64,000 nt of DNA from positions 242,944 through 306,943 of the forward strand of contig NZ_NXEJ01000007.1 in NCBI RefSeq assembly GCF_002915175.1, given 5' to 3'. Under the pieces are notes generated by a model. That model saw only the letters and a program-made list of their open reading frames with translations. It was not told the origin of the DNA and ran no database searches. Below, piece by piece: positions 63,949 through 64,000 of the stretch; positions within the stretch are counted from its first letter, which is position 1, and each line of letters opens with the position of its first letter. The position numbers and the translations under genes were made by a program. The DNA is from Agrobacterium rosae (GTDB lineage Bacteria; Pseudomonadota; Alphaproteobacteria; Rhizobiales; Rhizobiaceae).

Positions 63949-64000
63949 TCATTATATGAAGCGATCCATATTCTTACCGCTGCAAGCTTGAGTGCTGCGA

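Overview
The window looks like chromosomal DNA of an alphaproteobacterium of the family Rhizobiaceae, most likely the Agrobacterium/Rhizobium group. The evidence is the gene content and order: pdhA-pdhB(lipoyl)-DUF5076-pdhC-SGNH-lpdA, ispDF fused in one gene, dusB/nifR3-ntrB-ntrC followed by ntrY-ntrX-trkA-hfq-hflX, an ATP12 assembly factor, EcfG-type stress promoters and palindromic intergenic repeats. Species cannot be fixed from sequence alone. No tRNA, rRNA or CRISPR array was seen. Most of the window is core genome in short operons. Only the last ~3 kb (from about 61 kb) has accessory features.

Layout. 1-5 kb: the tail of a class B penicillin-binding protein, magnesium channel MgtE, a MerR regulator with its own MerR-type promoter, a membrane acyltransferase with an odd cysteine-rich tail, and a DUF599 membrane protein. 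5-8 kb: cobinamide kinase, an SRPBCC protein and 6-phosphogluconate dehydrogenase. 8-16.5 kb: a central carbon/lipoate block with an FtsB-like protein, all pyruvate dehydrogenase subunits (two of them lipoylated), a DUF5076 protein and an SGNH hydrolase embedded in the block, two GlsB-type membrane proteins and lipoyl synthase LipA. LipA supplies the cofactor for PDH here and for the glycine cleavage system at 46-50 kb.

16.5-21.6 kb: a palindromic repeat, a drug/metabolite transporter with an AraC regulator, a small orphan protein, a P-loop kinase-like protein, a COQ10-like protein, CinA and IspDF. 21.8-35.9 kb: the nitrogen and envelope signalling region, with dusB-ntrB-ntrC overlapping by ATGA junctions, an unusual 455-residue protein and an MFS transporter on the other strand, then ntrY-ntrX, trkA, hfq and hflX. 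36-38.7 kb: a membrane diguanylate cyclase, MazG and a nucleoside deaminase. 38.9-43.9 kb: the assimilatory sulfite reduction operon cysG-DUF2849-cysI-DUF934, followed by ferredoxin-NADP reductase, which could supply its electrons.

43.9-50.5 kb: an MFS transporter, a secreted protein behind an EcfG-type promoter, and gcvT-gcvH-gcvP controlled by a tandem glycine riboswitch. 50.6-53.3 kb: a stress-type DUF3008 protein behind a second EcfG-type promoter and a copper-handling group (DUF2946-like protein, YcnI-PCuAC fusion, cupredoxin). 53.4-61 kb: fluoride channel CrcB, an RluA-family pseudouridine synthase, a HAD phosphatase, an ATP12 chaperone, S-formylglutathione hydrolase and several membrane or secreted proteins of unknown role. 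61-64 kb: a 39-residue membrane microprotein, a non-coding stretch, an S66 peptidase and a 5'-truncated ISNCY-type transposase at the right edge.

I did not find a clear new defence or mobile system. The points most worth following are the promoter signals (MerR, EcfG), the unexplained proteins embedded in conserved operons (DUF5076, SGNH, DUF934, DUF2849), the cysteine-rich acyltransferase tail, the YcnI-PCuAC fusion locus and the 455-residue protein after ntrC.
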